A stretch of DNA of 64,000 nucleotides from positions 1 to 64,000 of the forward strand of contig WTCE01000117.1 of NCBI GenBank assembly GCA_013138735.1. Direction: 5' to 3'. The notes under the pieces are model-generated. The model was given only the letters and a program-made list of their open reading frames with translations. It searched no databases and was not told the origin of the DNA. Positions 54,310 through 63,443 of the stretch are shown here, in pieces. The DNA is from Crocinitomix sp. (lineage in GTDB: Bacteria; Bacteroidota; Bacteroidia; Flavobacteriales_D; Crocinitomicaceae). Position numbers and translations under genes: made by a program. Within the stretch, counting starts at the first letter, position 1, and each line of letters opens with the position of its first letter.

Positions 54310-54636
54310 GTGCGTTATCAATCTGCGATCAAACTTTTCAAAAGAACCTCTGCACAAGCAATTCAGAAATTAGATGATCAGAATATAGCAGAAGAGGAAG
54401 AAGGGTGTGAAGGTTTTTTTCCAAATGCGTTAGCTGTCATTGGTGATTCCTTTTCATTATTATTAGGTAGCAAGGACGAAGGAGCCACGTGCAATCCGAA
54501 GGATAAAAAAACACACGGTACAATTGTGTTTCTTGGCCAAACAATCATTATAATTGGATACATAGTGGCTGTATCACCATTAATAAGCGGACTTTTTATA
54601 TTGTCCATGAAAAATAGCACGAATTTCAGTTTTTAA
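54310..54636 (+). CDS. hypothetical one-helix protein
   Basis: A 108-residue frame starting with GTG. It has a basic, amphipathic N-terminus, an acidic patch (AEEEEGCEGFF), two Cys (CEGFF and CNPKDKK), and a C-terminal hydrophobic segment (about 72-100). No family is recognised. It lies in a repeat-rich area and has no visible promoter box, so it could be a decayed or spurious gene. Confidence 0.35.
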   Translation: MRYQSAIKLFKRTSAQAIQKLDDQNIAEEEEGCEGFFPNALAVIGDSFSLLLGSKDEGATCNPKDKKTHGTIVFLGQTIIIIGYIVAVSPLISGLFILSMKNSTNFSF

Positions 54637-54883
54637 AATCAATGATACAGTTTTAAGTGTCAAGAAATCAATACTCCCTACTAAAGGCTATCATCAAATA
54701 TTTCACCCTTCGATAGTTCAAGACTTCAATAAACTCAAGGCGGCACATTGAAAATTTATCATTACACACTTCGACGAGCTCAGCGCGGCGCATTGAAAAC
54801 CTCGTCAAAAAGCATTAATAATTGCCCATTGAAAATCCCCGTCAAAACGTATTGATAATTGCGCATTAAAAAAATGACTCTAA
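54637..54883. repeat. spacer with degenerate repeats
   Basis: Non-coding. The phrases 'gcgcattgaaaa', 'cgtcaaaa.g.attaataattgc' and 'cttcgacgagctcag' occur in two or three diverged copies between about 54725 and 54870. They are of the dispersed intergenic type. No ORF is visible. Confidence 0.6.
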
Positions 54884-55699
54884 CTAAACCGCCACGTCAT
54901 TTTCGCGCAAGGCATTATTCAATGAAGTTTTTTTATCGGTACTCTCTTTTCGTTTTCCAATAATTAATGCACAAGGCACTTGATATTCTCCAGCAGGAAA
55001 TTGTTTTGTATATGAGCCAGGTATAACTACACTGCGCTCTGGAACATGGCCTTTCGTTTCCTTAGGCTCATCACCCGTTATATCAATTATCTTCGTTGAC
55101 ATGGTTAAAACCACATTCGCTCCAAGAACCGCCTCATTACCTATGCGTACACCTTCTACTACAATACAACGTGAACCAATGAATGCATTGTCGCCAATAA
55201 TCACAGGAGAAGCCTGTAAAGGCTCTAAAACACCGCCAATTCCAACACCACCACTTAAGTGAACGTTTTTTCCAATTTGAGCACATGAACCTACCGTTGC
55301 CCAAGTGTCAACCATTGTTCCCGCATCCACATAAGCACCAATATTTATATAAGAAGGCATCATAATAACGCCAGATGAAATATAAGCACCATAACGCGCA
55401 ATTGCATGGGGAACAACGCGAATTCCTTTTTCCTTATAACCCGTTTTTAAAGCCATTTTATCATGAAATTCAAACGGTCCAACTTCAATTGTTTCCATTT
55501 TTCGCATTGGAAAATACATAACAACTGCTTTTTTAACCCATTCATTGACTTGCCAAGTGCCGTCAGCTAAAGGTTCCGCAACACGTAATTTCCCAGCATC
55601 TAGTTCTGCAATAACTTTATTAATTGCATTTTGGGTTTCGGCATTCTCTAATAATGCTCGATTGTCCCAAGCGTTTTCAATAATTGTTTGCATAGTCAT
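54884..55699 (-). CDS. dapD: tetrahydrodipicolinate N-succinyltransferase
   Basis: A 271-residue enzyme of the succinylase branch of lysine/diaminopimelate synthesis. The N-terminal helical domain is followed by a left-handed beta-helix of hexapeptide repeats (about 95-215: IGAYVDAGTMVDTWATVGSCAQIG, HLSGGVGIGGVLEP). The C-terminal region has VIPGSYTK. Length is normal. It has its own TATCTTTG box 22 nt upstream. With mpl it points to mDAP-type peptidoglycan. Confidence 0.95.
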   Translation of the reverse strand: MTMQTIIENAWDNRALLENAETQNAINKVIAELDAGKLRVAEPLADGTWQVNEWVKKAVVMYFPMRKMETIEVGPFEFHDKMALKTGYKEKGIRVVPHAIARYGAYISSGVIMMPSYINIGAYVDAGTMVDTWATVGSCAQIGKNVHLSGGVGIGGVLEPLQASPVIIGDNAFIGSRCIVVEGVRIGNEAVLGANVVLTMSTKIIDITGDEPKETKGHVPERSVVIPGSYTKQFPAGEYQVPCALIIGKRKESTDKKTSLNNALRENDVAV

Positions 55700-55720
55700 G
55701 TTATCCGTTAAATTTCAGTT

Positions 55721-55728
55721 CAAAGATA
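55721..55728 (-). promoter_or_regulatory. -7 box TATCTTTG of dapD
   Basis: Exact TAnnTTTG match on the minus strand, back-to-back with the ybaB promoter at 55752. Confidence 0.6.
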
Positions 55729-55751
55729 GCACTTGATCGATTAAACTTCTT

Positions 55752-55759
55752 TATTTTTG
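55752..55759 (+). promoter_or_regulatory. -7 box TATTTTTG of ybaB
   Basis: Exact TAnnTTTG match 29 nt before the ATG at 55789. Confidence 0.6.
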
Positions 55760-55788
55760 TGAAGAATAATTAACGAAATACAAAAGAG

Positions 55789-56079
55789 ATGTTTGGAAAC
55801 GGAATGATGAAAAAAATGCAAGCCATGCAAGAAAAAGCAGAGGAAGCAAAAGAGCGATTGAATCACATCAAATTAATTGGAGAAGCCAAAGAAGGTGCAG
55901 TGAGAATTGAAGTGAATGGAAATGGAGTCATTACTGATTTAAAGTGGAGCGACGACTTGCAAGGCACAGAATTGAAACAGTTAATTATTACAGCTGCAAA
56001 TCGCGCTTTAGAACAGGCTAACCGAACCAAAGAAATGGAAATGGCACAAGCAGCTAAAGGAATTATTCCTGGAATGTGA
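55789..56079 (+). CDS. YbaB/EbfC nucleoid-associated protein
   Basis: A 96-residue dimeric DNA-binding protein with the family core MKKMQAMQEKAEEAKERLNHI, GAVRIEVNGNGVITDLKW and a C-terminal helix rich in Ala/Met. It coats DNA and affects nucleoid structure. It is not next to dnaX or recR here, unlike in many bacteria. It is divergent from dapD. Confidence 0.92.
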   Translation: MFGNGMMKKMQAMQEKAEEAKERLNHIKLIGEAKEGAVRIEVNGNGVITDLKWSDDLQGTELKQLIITAANRALEQANRTKEMEMAQAAKGIIPGM

Positions 56080-56247
56080 TTTAGTCACTAGTCATTAGTT
56101 TTTTTTGCCTACTGCCTACTGTGTCTTTATCAGTCATCAAATTCTATCGGTCAAATAATAATTTGTTTTTGGCTTAACGCTTCAATTCGCGTCAAACCGA
56201 ATTGAAAATTGTTAATTGTACATTGCACATTCAACGAAGTAACCTGC

Positions 56248-56721
56248 CTACTGATTAGAAATCTCTTTGATTTTACCGTGTAACTTTCTAATTGTATCGT
56301 TGTTAAGACCAAGGAAATTGCTCTTGATTTCAGCCACATTTTGATCAGCATCAAAAATAACTAGCTGAAGCTTTTTTAAAAGAAGATTTCTCATAAGAAA
56401 ACTATTTCTTCCATCCCCAAAAATTAACTCAGATTTTAAGTCTGTGAGCTTGATTTTAATAATTTTGGTTGTAGAAATGGAGACCTTACTAATTTGAATT
56501 ATTCCTTGAGAAGCATCAATATTAATCTCATTTATTTTTGAACCTCTTAATCCAGTTAAAATAAGTGCTGCACCTAACATTGGGCCAGCAAATGTCCAAA
56601 TGTTTGGGTAGATATCATTATTAAAAAGATGTATCATATAGGACAGTATGACTGATCCGCATATTAGTTCAAGCAAAAAGAGTGCTTTGACAGGAAAGAT
56701 ATGTTTGTAAATAGTTTTCAT
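56248..56721 (-). CDS. hypothetical membrane protein with PH-like domain
   Basis: A 157-residue protein with two N-terminal transmembrane helices (about 12-33 and 40-58: ALFLLELICGSVILSYMI, WTFAGPMLGAALILTGL). A beta-rich cytosolic part follows (INIDASQGIIQISKVSISTTKIIKIKLTDLKSEL), resembling bacterial PH-like domains. Function and family are not certain. It stands 48 bp downstream of the DUF2752 gene in the same direction. Confidence 0.65.
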   Translation of the reverse strand: MKTIYKHIFPVKALFLLELICGSVILSYMIHLFNNDIYPNIWTFAGPMLGAALILTGLRGSKINEINIDASQGIIQISKVSISTTKIIKIKLTDLKSELIFGDGRNSFLMRNLLLKKLQLVIFDADQNVAEIKSNFLGLNNDTIRKLHGKIKEISNQ

Positions 56722-56768
56722 TAGTAATTTCTATCCATTTTTCGACTAATGCCTCTAGGCGAAACCCT

Positions 56769-57029
56769 CTAAAAAGCTTTCAAACAAAAATTAAGCAAAA
56801 TCAATCCTGCCGACAAAGAAAAAAGTCCAACAATAAGCATTGCTCCTTTGCGAAATTTAAATCGTAAATGCAATACCGTAAATAACAGCGTTGCGATTAG
56901 CGGAATTGTTGCGGGGAAAAGTTGAATACTCCCCCATAAATCACCATGGAAAAGTAAATCTACTGAACGTTGAAAACCACAGCCCGGACATTCAACTCCT
57001 AGTGTAGATTTCCAATGACATTCGAACAT
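56769..57029 (-). CDS. DUF2752 membrane protein
   Basis: An 86-residue protein with the DUF2752 signature CPGCGFQRSVDLLFHGD and two transmembrane helices (about 38-57 and 64-84). It starts 3 bp after the stop of the CCC-motif gene. The pairing of these two families is common in Bacteroidota. Function unknown. Confidence 0.85.
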   Translation of the reverse strand: MFECHWKSTLGVECPGCGFQRSVDLLFHGDLWGSIQLFPATIPLIATLLFTVLHLRFKFRKGAMLIVGLFSLSAGLILLNFCLKAF

Positions 57030-57032
57030 AAA

Positions 57033-57386
57033 TTAATAACGGTAGTTGAATCCGTTACCTGTGCCAAGTATCACTAATATAAATAGAAGATAAATCAGGA
57101 ATAAAGCAGAAAGAGATAAGCCAATAATTGCGCAAATTTTACCTGCGTTAGAATTAGCATAAGATGCTTGATATTTTGACGGATTAGAATCATATAAAGC
57201 CTTATCCGATTTATGCAGTGAAAGTGCAATTACTCCTAAAATTATACCAGGTACGCCGTATAACCAGCACGTCACAATTGAAAGTATTCCTAATACCAGT
57301 ACAGCTGTAGCATTTGGTAATGCCTGTGGGTAGTTGTCGCCTGAATCAGTCGTGCGAAAATCATCAATTTCTTCCAAATTGCTCAT
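57033..57386 (-). CDS. 'CCC motif' DUF4190-like membrane protein
   Basis: A 117-residue protein. It has a polar start, helix 1 (about 24-50: NATAVLVLGILSIVTCWLYGVPGIILGVIAL), a polar loop with YDSNPSKYQASYANSNAGKICAI, and helix 2 (about 88-110). The family is known in Bacteroidota only by this layout. It is co-transcribed with DUF2752. Confidence 0.82.
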   Translation of the reverse strand: MSNLEEIDDFRTTDSGDNYPQALPNATAVLVLGILSIVTCWLYGVPGIILGVIALSLHKSDKALYDSNPSKYQASYANSNAGKICAIIGLSLSALFLIYLLFILVILGTGNGFNYRY

Positions 57387-57476
57387 AGTTTTGTGTTAAA
57401 GTTAAGTTATTCAAGCCTTAATAATAAGGGGGCTAAAATGGCTTATGATATAGCCGTAAATGTACTGATTTTTAAT

Positions 57477-57484
57477 TATTTTTG
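57477..57484 (+). promoter_or_regulatory. -7 box TATTTTTG, leaderless geometry
   Basis: Exact TAnnTTTG match with only 4 nt to the ATG at 57489. Confidence 0.5.
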
Positions 57485-57488
57485 ATCA

Positions 57489-58262
57489 ATGGACATCATT
57501 TTATTAATAATTGTCTCTTTTGGGGCAAGTTGGTTGACATTTTTTTGCGGATTTGGTCTTGGTACCATGTTGACTCCTGTTTTCTATTTAATGTTTAAAG
57601 ACGTGACTTTGGCCATTGCCGCAACTGCTATTGTCCATTTTTTAAATAACGTTTTCAAATTTTTATTGATGAAACGCAGTGTAAATTGGAACGTAGCCAT
57701 TCCTTTTGGTTTGGCAGCAATTCCCGCAGCTTTTATAGGTGCTTTCCTGGCAACTAAAATTGATAACCAAATCATTCATGAGTATGTGCTAGGTGGTCGT
57801 GACATGCAGATTGATCTTTTGAATTTTGTGTTTGGACTGATATTAATTGGCTTTGCTTTGATCGAACTCATTCCGGCGTGGAGCATTGCCTTTTCAAAAA
57901 AAAGTTTGTGGTTGGGTGGATTAATAAGTGGTTTTTTCGGTGGACTTTCAGGTCATCAGGGAGCATTACGAACTGCTTTTTTGATTAAATTCAATTTGAA
58001 GAAAGAAGTGTTTATTGCAACCGGAATAATGGTGGCTTTAGTAATTGACGTGGTACGTACCTCAGTTTATGCAACCAGTTTTGATTATGGCGCAATTAGT
58101 GAAAGTTGGTTGCTGATCTTAGCCTCATTAATTGCGGCTTTAGTAGGAGCGATAACAGGAAAGGTGTTTTTGAAAAAAATTAAGTTGGAAATGCTCAATT
58201 TGGTGGTGGCAATTGCCATGCTGGTTTTTGGTGTTACTTTAGCGGGTGGAATATTGAATTAA
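57489..58262 (+). CDS. TauE/SafE family permease
   Basis: A 257-residue polytopic membrane protein with about eight helices and the duplicated TauE/SafE motif (FGLGTMLTPVFYLMFKD…AATAIVHFLNN; GLISGFFGGLSGHQGALRTAFLI). Family members export sulfite or sulfonates, or take up related anions. The substrate here is unknown. It ends 1 bp before the 5-formyl-THF cyclo-ligase gene, so the two are co-expressed. Confidence 0.85.
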   Translation: MDIILLIIVSFGASWLTFFCGFGLGTMLTPVFYLMFKDVTLAIAATAIVHFLNNVFKFLLMKRSVNWNVAIPFGLAAIPAAFIGAFLATKIDNQIIHEYVLGGRDMQIDLLNFVFGLILIGFALIELIPAWSIAFSKKSLWLGGLISGFFGGLSGHQGALRTAFLIKFNLKKEVFIATGIMVALVIDVVRTSVYATSFDYGAISESWLLILASLIAALVGAITGKVFLKKIKLEMLNLVVAIAMLVFGVTLAGGILN

Positions 58263-58263
58263 A

Positions 58264-58815
58264 ATGACGAAGAAAGAAGTTAGAGAAAAATATAAGCAGT
58301 TAAGAAAAGCACTTTCAGCAAATGAATTGGCCGAGCAATCATTGGCAATTTTTGAGTTGACTAAAAGTGGTTTTGAATTAGAAGGAAAGAACATCAGCGT
58401 TTTTTTACCAATTGAACGATTTTTAGAAATTAATACTTGGCATTTTCTAAGAAAAATTAAGGCAGATTTTTATTTGCCCGTTATTAAGGGGGCGGATGAA
58501 TTGGTGCATATAAAATATGAAAATCCGAGTCAAATTGAAACAACAAGTTGGGGCATTCCAGAACCAACTTATGGCGAAACAATCGCGCCTAAAGAATTAG
58601 ATCTTGTTTTAGTACCACTTTTAGCAATTGATAAAAAAGGCTATCGGGTTGGCTATGGCAAAGGTTTTTATGATCAGTTTTTGGCAAATTGTACGGAAAA
58701 TTGCCAGTTTATTGGTTTGAGTTATTTTGATCCAATTGAAAAAATTGATGATTTACATGAAGCAGATATCCCGCTTCACTTTTGTGTAACACCCGAAGGA
58801 ATTGAGGCATTTTAA
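58264..58815 (+). CDS. 5-formyltetrahydrofolate cyclo-ligase
   Basis: A 183-residue cytosolic enzyme that converts 5-formyl-THF to 5,10-methenyl-THF. The N-terminal basic motif is TKKEVREKYKQLRK, the mid motif ISVFLPIERFLEI, and the ATP/folate loop GYRVGYGKGFYDQFL. Length matches MTHFS. It is coupled to the upstream TauE/SafE gene. Confidence 0.93.
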   Translation: MTKKEVREKYKQLRKALSANELAEQSLAIFELTKSGFELEGKNISVFLPIERFLEINTWHFLRKIKADFYLPVIKGADELVHIKYENPSQIETTSWGIPEPTYGETIAPKELDLVLVPLLAIDKKGYRVGYGKGFYDQFLANCTENCQFIGLSYFDPIEKIDDLHEADIPLHFCVTPEGIEAF

Positions 58816-59041
58816 ATTCAAAATGCCGACGCAGCAAAGAAAAATTTATTAATTGACTTTATTTTTCTTTCTTTAGAAAATCCAAGTGTGCGTTTATATC
58901 GTATTTAAATGGATGCTCAGTCTCTTAATGCGATTTTGTTTCTTGGACTGATTATTGTTATCTTTCGGGAAAGAGAAAAATAAAATATAATGCTGTAAGT
59001 AATTGCAGTTTAACGCGACAACCCTTAATAACAAATTAAAT

Positions 59042-59758
59042 ATGAAAAATATATTATTATTCGGACTTCTTATCGTCTCAGGAATGACATTCGCATCTGA
59101 TCAACCCGATCATAGTATTTTCGATCGGTTTTTGCAAAAATATGTCAGTTCTTCAGGCAAGGTAAACTATAAGGGAATGAAAACCCAAATGGATTCCTTA
59201 GATGCTTATATCACAGAATTAAGAGGGACGTTTCCATCTAGCGATTGGAGTAGAAATGCTAAAAAGGCCTATTATGTAAATGGGTATAATGCCTATACTT
59301 TAAAACTTGTATTAGTCAAATATCCACTAAATTCGGTGAAAGATGCTTCTTTTAGTGGAAAGGATATTTGGTCTGTCAAATTGGTCAAATTAGGTGCTAA
59401 GACATTTACTTTGGCACATGTAGAAAATGAGATTTTAAGAAAAATGAAGGATGCAAGAATTCACTTTGCAATTAATTGCGCCTCTTATTCTTGTCCTAGA
59501 ATTTGGAATCATGCTTTTACGGAATCAAACATCAGTTCAAGAATGACAAAGTTGACAAAGGAGTATATTAATAATCCAAAACATAATATTATTACTGAAA
59601 AGAAAATTAAAATCTCAAAAATTTTCGATTGGTATTCAACTGACTTTGTAAAAGACGATCAAACATTAATTCAATATTTAAACAAGTATTCTAAAGTTCA
59701 AATCAGTTCAACAGCAAAAGTTGAATACCTTCCATACAATTGGTCATTAAATGAGTAA
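59042..59758 (+). CDS. secreted DUF547 protein
   Basis: About 238 residues with a signal peptide (MKNILLFGLLIVSGMTFAS) and the DUF547 core: ARNAKKAYYVNGYNAYTLKLVL-type helix, HVENEILRKMKDARIHFAINCASYSCP, with His and Cys clustered as in the papain-like/DUF547 fold. The frame extends upstream to 59003, but ATG 59042 begins the signal peptide. It overlaps the rSAM gene by 8 bp, so it is the first member of that operon. Family members are periplasmic and enzymatic activity is unproven. Confidence 0.85.
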   Translation: MKNILLFGLLIVSGMTFASDQPDHSIFDRFLQKYVSSSGKVNYKGMKTQMDSLDAYITELRGTFPSSDWSRNAKKAYYVNGYNAYTLKLVLVKYPLNSVKDASFSGKDIWSVKLVKLGAKTFTLAHVENEILRKMKDARIHFAINCASYSCPRIWNHAFTESNISSRMTKLTKEYINNPKHNIITEKKIKISKIFDWYSTDFVKDDQTLIQYLNKYSKVQISSTAKVEYLPYNWSLNE

Positions 59759-60782
59759 TATAACACTACCAAAACGTTTGAGCGTAAGAGCACAAATCGA
59801 TTTATTAAATCAATCGGCAAGCACGGGTACATCTTTTGTTGCAAAAATGAAGGACTGTGATGCGTTTCCACTAAAGCCTAAGGGCTTGGAGATTATGCAA
59901 ATTAACGTAGGTTATATGTGTAATATGGAGTGCACACATTGCCATGTTGATTCTTCTCCAAGAAGAAAAGAGATTACGCCAAAAAATATTTTAGAAAAGT
60001 GTTTAGAAGTGATTGATGCCAACCCCACTATTAAAACAGTGGATTTAACGGGTGGTGCTCCTGAAATGAATCCAGATTTCAAATGGTTAATTGAAGAATT
60101 AGCGAAACGCAATTTGGAAACAATCATCAGAAGTAATTTGACAATATTGGTAGAAGGGAAGTTTAAAACATATCCTGCATTTTTGGCAAAACATAAAGTA
60201 ACGATCATTTCGTCACTGCCTTGTTATACGGAAGAAAACACAGATGCTCAGCGCGGAGATGGAACATTTAATCGATCTATCCAAGCCTTGAAAATATTGA
60301 ACGGTTTAGGATATGGAAGACAAGATGACCTTCCTTTGCACCTAGTTTACAATCCGGGTGGAGCATTTATTGCACCAAGTCAAGCCAAGCTTGAAGATGA
60401 TTATAAAAGAGAATTAGGAAAACGATTTGATATTGATTTCCACAATTTATATACGATCACGAATTTACCTGTAAGTCGTTTTTTAGAATATTTAGAAGGA
60501 GAAGGAAAATTAAACGAATACATTGAAGTATTGGCGAATAGCTTTAATCCATTTGCAGCCAAAGAAGTAATGTGTACCAATACATTGTCTGTTGATTGGA
60601 ATGGAAATTTATTTGATTGTGATTTTAATCAAATTTTAAAGATGCCTGTAGCCGTTAAAAATTCTAGAAATATTATGGATTTTAACGCAGAGGAATTGGC
60701 GAGTCGCGATATTGTTTTCAACCAGCATTGTTTTGGTTGCACGGCCGGTGAAGGTTCAAGCTGCCAAGGGTCATTGACATAA
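59751..60782 (+). CDS. arsS: ArsS-type radical SAM protein (rSAM/Cys-rich domain family)
   Basis: A 343-residue radical SAM enzyme. The cluster-binding motif is CNMECTHCHVDSSPRR (CxxxCxxC), with DLTGGAPEMNP after it. A C-terminal DUF3641-type region has CTNTLSVDWNGNLFDCDFNQ and ends in a Cys-rich HCFGCTAGEGSSCQGS, which carries selenocysteine in some relatives. ArsS proteins are linked to arsenosugar synthesis, where they would add a 5'-deoxyadenosyl group to dimethylarsenite. The methyltransferase arsM is not in the window. It is in operon with DUF547, rhodanese and transferase genes. Confidence 0.88.
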   Translation: MSNITLPKRLSVRAQIDLLNQSASTGTSFVAKMKDCDAFPLKPKGLEIMQINVGYMCNMECTHCHVDSSPRRKEITPKNILEKCLEVIDANPTIKTVDLTGGAPEMNPDFKWLIEELAKRNLETIIRSNLTILVEGKFKTYPAFLAKHKVTIISSLPCYTEENTDAQRGDGTFNRSIQALKILNGLGYGRQDDLPLHLVYNPGGAFIAPSQAKLEDDYKRELGKRFDIDFHNLYTITNLPVSRFLEYLEGEGKLNEYIEVLANSFNPFAAKEVMCTNTLSVDWNGNLFDCDFNQILKMPVAVKNSRNIMDFNAEELASRDIVFNQHCFGCTAGEGSSCQGSLT

Positions 60783-60788
60783 ATAGGA

Positions 60789-61292
60789 ATGAAAATTTTA
60801 GGTGTATTTGGTTTACTTTTGCTGGTATCTGTTTCCTTTTCACAAGGGAAAACACAGATGGAGTATGACCAGATGTTGAATGAGGAATATGATAAATCCG
60901 TTCCTTTTATTCAACCTAAAGAACTCTATAAAAAAATTTTGAACGGGCAAAAAATGTATTTGCTTGATACACGAGAGGGCAGGGAATATCAAATTTCGGC
61001 GATCAAAGGAGCCATTCATGTTGGGTTTTTGTTTTTTTCAAAAAGGAAAATTGAAGCCGTTAACAAGGCTGATTTAGTCATTGTTTATTGCACCATTGGA
61101 GCACGAAGTGAAACAATTGGCGCACGTTTAATGAAGCATGGTTTCGGAAATGTGTACAATTTATACGGAGGCATTATTCAATGGGTAAATGAAGGCTTAC
61201 CCGTTTATCACAACAATCAAAAAACAGAAGAGGTACATGTTTACTCCAAAAAGTGGGGACAGTGGCTCAATAAAGGAAAAGCACAGTATTAA
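60789..61292 (+). CDS. secreted rhodanese-domain protein
   Basis: A 167-residue protein with a signal peptide (MKILGVFGLLLLVSVSFSQG) and one rhodanese domain (about 45-145): LLDTREGREYQISAIKGAIHVG and the active-site loop YCTIGARS with the catalytic Cys. It could carry persulfide or bind metalloid thiols in the periplasm. It lies 6 bp after arsS and overlaps the transferase gene by one base, so it belongs to the cluster. Confidence 0.88.
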   Translation: MKILGVFGLLLLVSVSFSQGKTQMEYDQMLNEEYDKSVPFIQPKELYKKILNGQKMYLLDTREGREYQISAIKGAIHVGFLFFSKRKIEAVNKADLVIVYCTIGARSETIGARLMKHGFGNVYNLYGGIIQWVNEGLPVYHNNQKTEEVHVYSKKWGQWLNKGKAQY

Positions 61293-61924
61293 TGCAGAAA
61301 AATTTATTAATCGTATTCGCTAAAAACAAGATTTTTGGTAAAGTTAAAACTAGATTGGCAAAAACAATTGGTGATCAAGCTGCATTCGAAGTTTACGAAA
61401 CCTTGTTTCATATTACAGAACGCGAGAGCTGTGCTGTTCGAAATGCGGATGTTGAAGTGCATTATTCGCATCATATCGATCAGGAGTCATGGGTAGCTTG
61501 CTTAAAGTATATTCAAGTTGGAGAAACATTGGGCGACCGCATGAAGAATGCTTTTTTAGCAGGTTTTAAAGCAGGATATCATAATATCATTGGTATTGGT
61601 GCCGATTTGCCTGAAATTAGACATGAAATCATTGAGCAAGGATTTGAAGCCTTGACACAAAACGATTTTGTTTTTGGACCAGCAGAGGATGGCGGATATT
61701 ATATGGTAGGTATGTCTAAGTCTGAGGGGAAGTATATTTTTGAAAATAAACCTTGGAGCACAAGTGAACTTATGGATATCACAAAGGCAGAGATTGCAAA
61801 AAAAGGTGATTCAGCTCAACTTTTCGAAGTGCTAAATGATATTGACACCATTGAGGATTTGGAGAAGTCAGAAATCGGTGAGAAATTTAATTCCTTTGTT
61901 TTAAAAGGCAAAACTAATAAATAG
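61292..61924 (+). CDS. TIGR04282-type glycosyltransferase of the rSAM cluster
   Basis: A 210-residue GT-A-like nucleotidyl/glycosyltransferase. The N-terminal motif is LIVFAKNKIFGKVKTRLAKTIG, then GIGADLPEI (DxD-like region) and GPAEDGGYYMVG, the signature of the DUF2064/TIGR04282 'rSAM/selenodomain-associated transferase 1' family. The same family is named arsenosugar biosynthesis glycosyltransferase in annotation. It overlaps the rhodanese gene by one base and converges on the beta-helix gene with an 11-bp overlap. Confidence 0.87.
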   Translation: MQKNLLIVFAKNKIFGKVKTRLAKTIGDQAAFEVYETLFHITERESCAVRNADVEVHYSHHIDQESWVACLKYIQVGETLGDRMKNAFLAGFKAGYHNIIGIGADLPEIRHEIIEQGFEALTQNDFVFGPAEDGGYYMVGMSKSEGKYIFENKPWSTSELMDITKAEIAKKGDSAQLFEVLNDIDTIEDLEKSEIGEKFNSFVLKGKTNK

Positions 61925-63428
61925 TCACCTTTTTGTAAATAACGGAATTGGTATTAACCCCCATTCGAATAAGATATATTCCTGCAGGGATTGTTTTAAC
62001 ATCCAATAAGTTTTCAGATTCAAACGTGCGAACCACGCTTCCACTTAAATTGATCAGTTCAATCGTTTCAATTATGACAGTTGAATGATCATAATCGATT
62101 TTAATAAAATCGGTAGCAGGGTTGGGATAGATACTGATATGAATGTCCTGACCATTCTCTAGCGAAAGTTCAGCAGCATATTCATAGCAACCTATGTCAA
62201 AAGCAGGTCCAATAGGTCTAGGGTTACTATCGAGATCATTATCAACGACATCTGCTACTAAAGTCGTCCCAGCATCAATACATTGTGAAGCTTCAATTAA
62301 ATGAAAATTGTCTAATTCAGCCCCAACAAAAATTAAATTCAAGTCATCTGCCAATTCAGAGTTTTCGTCAAATCCGAGTGCTTGCCATTCGGTCAAGCTA
62401 ATAGTAGAACCATCTCCATCATCACTCATTTTATCATTTAGTATATTGAAATCGGAACTAAAGCCGTCTGTGTCCTCAAGGGCAATACATCCACGCCATG
62501 TATGTTGATTAATTATAATGTTATTATAAATTATTGTGCCAACATTGGCTCCATCCTTTACAAGAATGCCCCATCTTCCGTCTTCGGGAACTATAATTGT
62601 ATTATTGAAAATTTTTGCGCCACTCGTTACGATTGCTCCGTCTTGCTGAAATAAAGCGATTCCTTGACATGAATGATTGTTATAAATTAGATTATTGTAA
62701 ATAATAGGATTTTCAATACCATCTAGATTTATTCCAGCTGCACCATTATTGTCAGACAATGTATTTCCATAAAGGATAGCATCACTAATTATACCATCAC
62801 CTCCAGCCGATAAATCACCATTCATATGAATCCCTGCGCCGTTATTTCCATAACATTCGTTAAAACGAATAATTGGTCGGTCAGAACTATTTGAAACATA
62901 AATTCCATGTTCGTCTAATGAGTTTGTGCAGATATTGTGCTCAATTAAAATGTCATCTGTAAATCCGGTAAAAATTCCTCGCTCTGCATTGCCATCACAA
63001 TAACAATTGCGAACTATGCAATTATTGGCTACCACAACTCGAATGCCGTTGCCAGATCCAAGCATGTCATTAACGGTGAAGCCATCAATGATAATATAAT
63101 TCGCTTCTTCAACATTGATTCCATCATCTCTAATTGGACCACTAGAAATTATCACAGCACTTTCTCCTAATGTTTTATATACAATTGGGTTTTCACTCGT
63201 TCCGCTCACCTCGCGCAGATCAAATCCAGCATAATCACCATCTTCAACAAATACAGTATCTCCAGCAGCAACGATAGCCACAGTGAAATGTATTGTTAGG
63301 AAGGCATCTACCAGGCTAAGTCCATCATTCTCATTATCACCACTATTGGATACATAATAATTAGTTGCCTGAGAATAGTGGCTAAAAGCTAAACCGAGAA
63401 TAATGAAGCAGGATTTAATGTAATACAT
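61914..63428 (-). CDS. secreted parallel beta-helix protein with T9SS tail
   Basis: A 504-residue protein with a signal peptide (…LAFSHYSQA), an extended right-handed beta-helix (about 25-390) of PbH1-type rungs with Asn ladders (NNCIVRNCYCDGNAERGIF, ILIEHNICTNSLDEHGIYVSN, PIIYNNLIYNN), and a T9SS C-terminal domain (about 420-504: ISIYPNPATDFIKI … IPAGIYLIRM). The fold suits a polysaccharide lyase or surface adhesin. No catalytic residues can be named. Confidence 0.87.
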   Translation of the reverse strand: MYYIKSCFIILGLAFSHYSQATNYYVSNSGDNENDGLSLVDAFLTIHFTVAIVAAGDTVFVEDGDYAGFDLREVSGTSENPIVYKTLGESAVIISSGPIRDDGINVEEANYIIIDGFTVNDMLGSGNGIRVVVANNCIVRNCYCDGNAERGIFTGFTDDILIEHNICTNSLDEHGIYVSNSSDRPIIRFNECYGNNGAGIHMNGDLSAGGDGIISDAILYGNTLSDNNGAAGINLDGIENPIIYNNLIYNNHSCQGIALFQQDGAIVTSGAKIFNNTIIVPEDGRWGILVKDGANVGTIIYNNIIINQHTWRGCIALEDTDGFSSDFNILNDKMSDDGDGSTISLTEWQALGFDENSELADDLNLIFVGAELDNFHLIEASQCIDAGTTLVADVVDNDLDSNPRPIGPAFDIGCYEYAAELSLENGQDIHISIYPNPATDFIKIDYDHSTVIIETIELINLSGSVVRTFESENLLDVKTIPAGIYLIRMGVNTNSVIYKKVTIY

Positions 63429-63443
63429 AGGTTGCGTTTAAGG

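Noticed and set aside
60789-61924. Rhodanese plus transferase as a sulfur-carrier or tRNA-thiolation pair
   Set aside because: The rhodanese carries a signal peptide, so it should not work with cytosolic tRNA-modifying enzymes. The transferase matches the rSAM-associated family.
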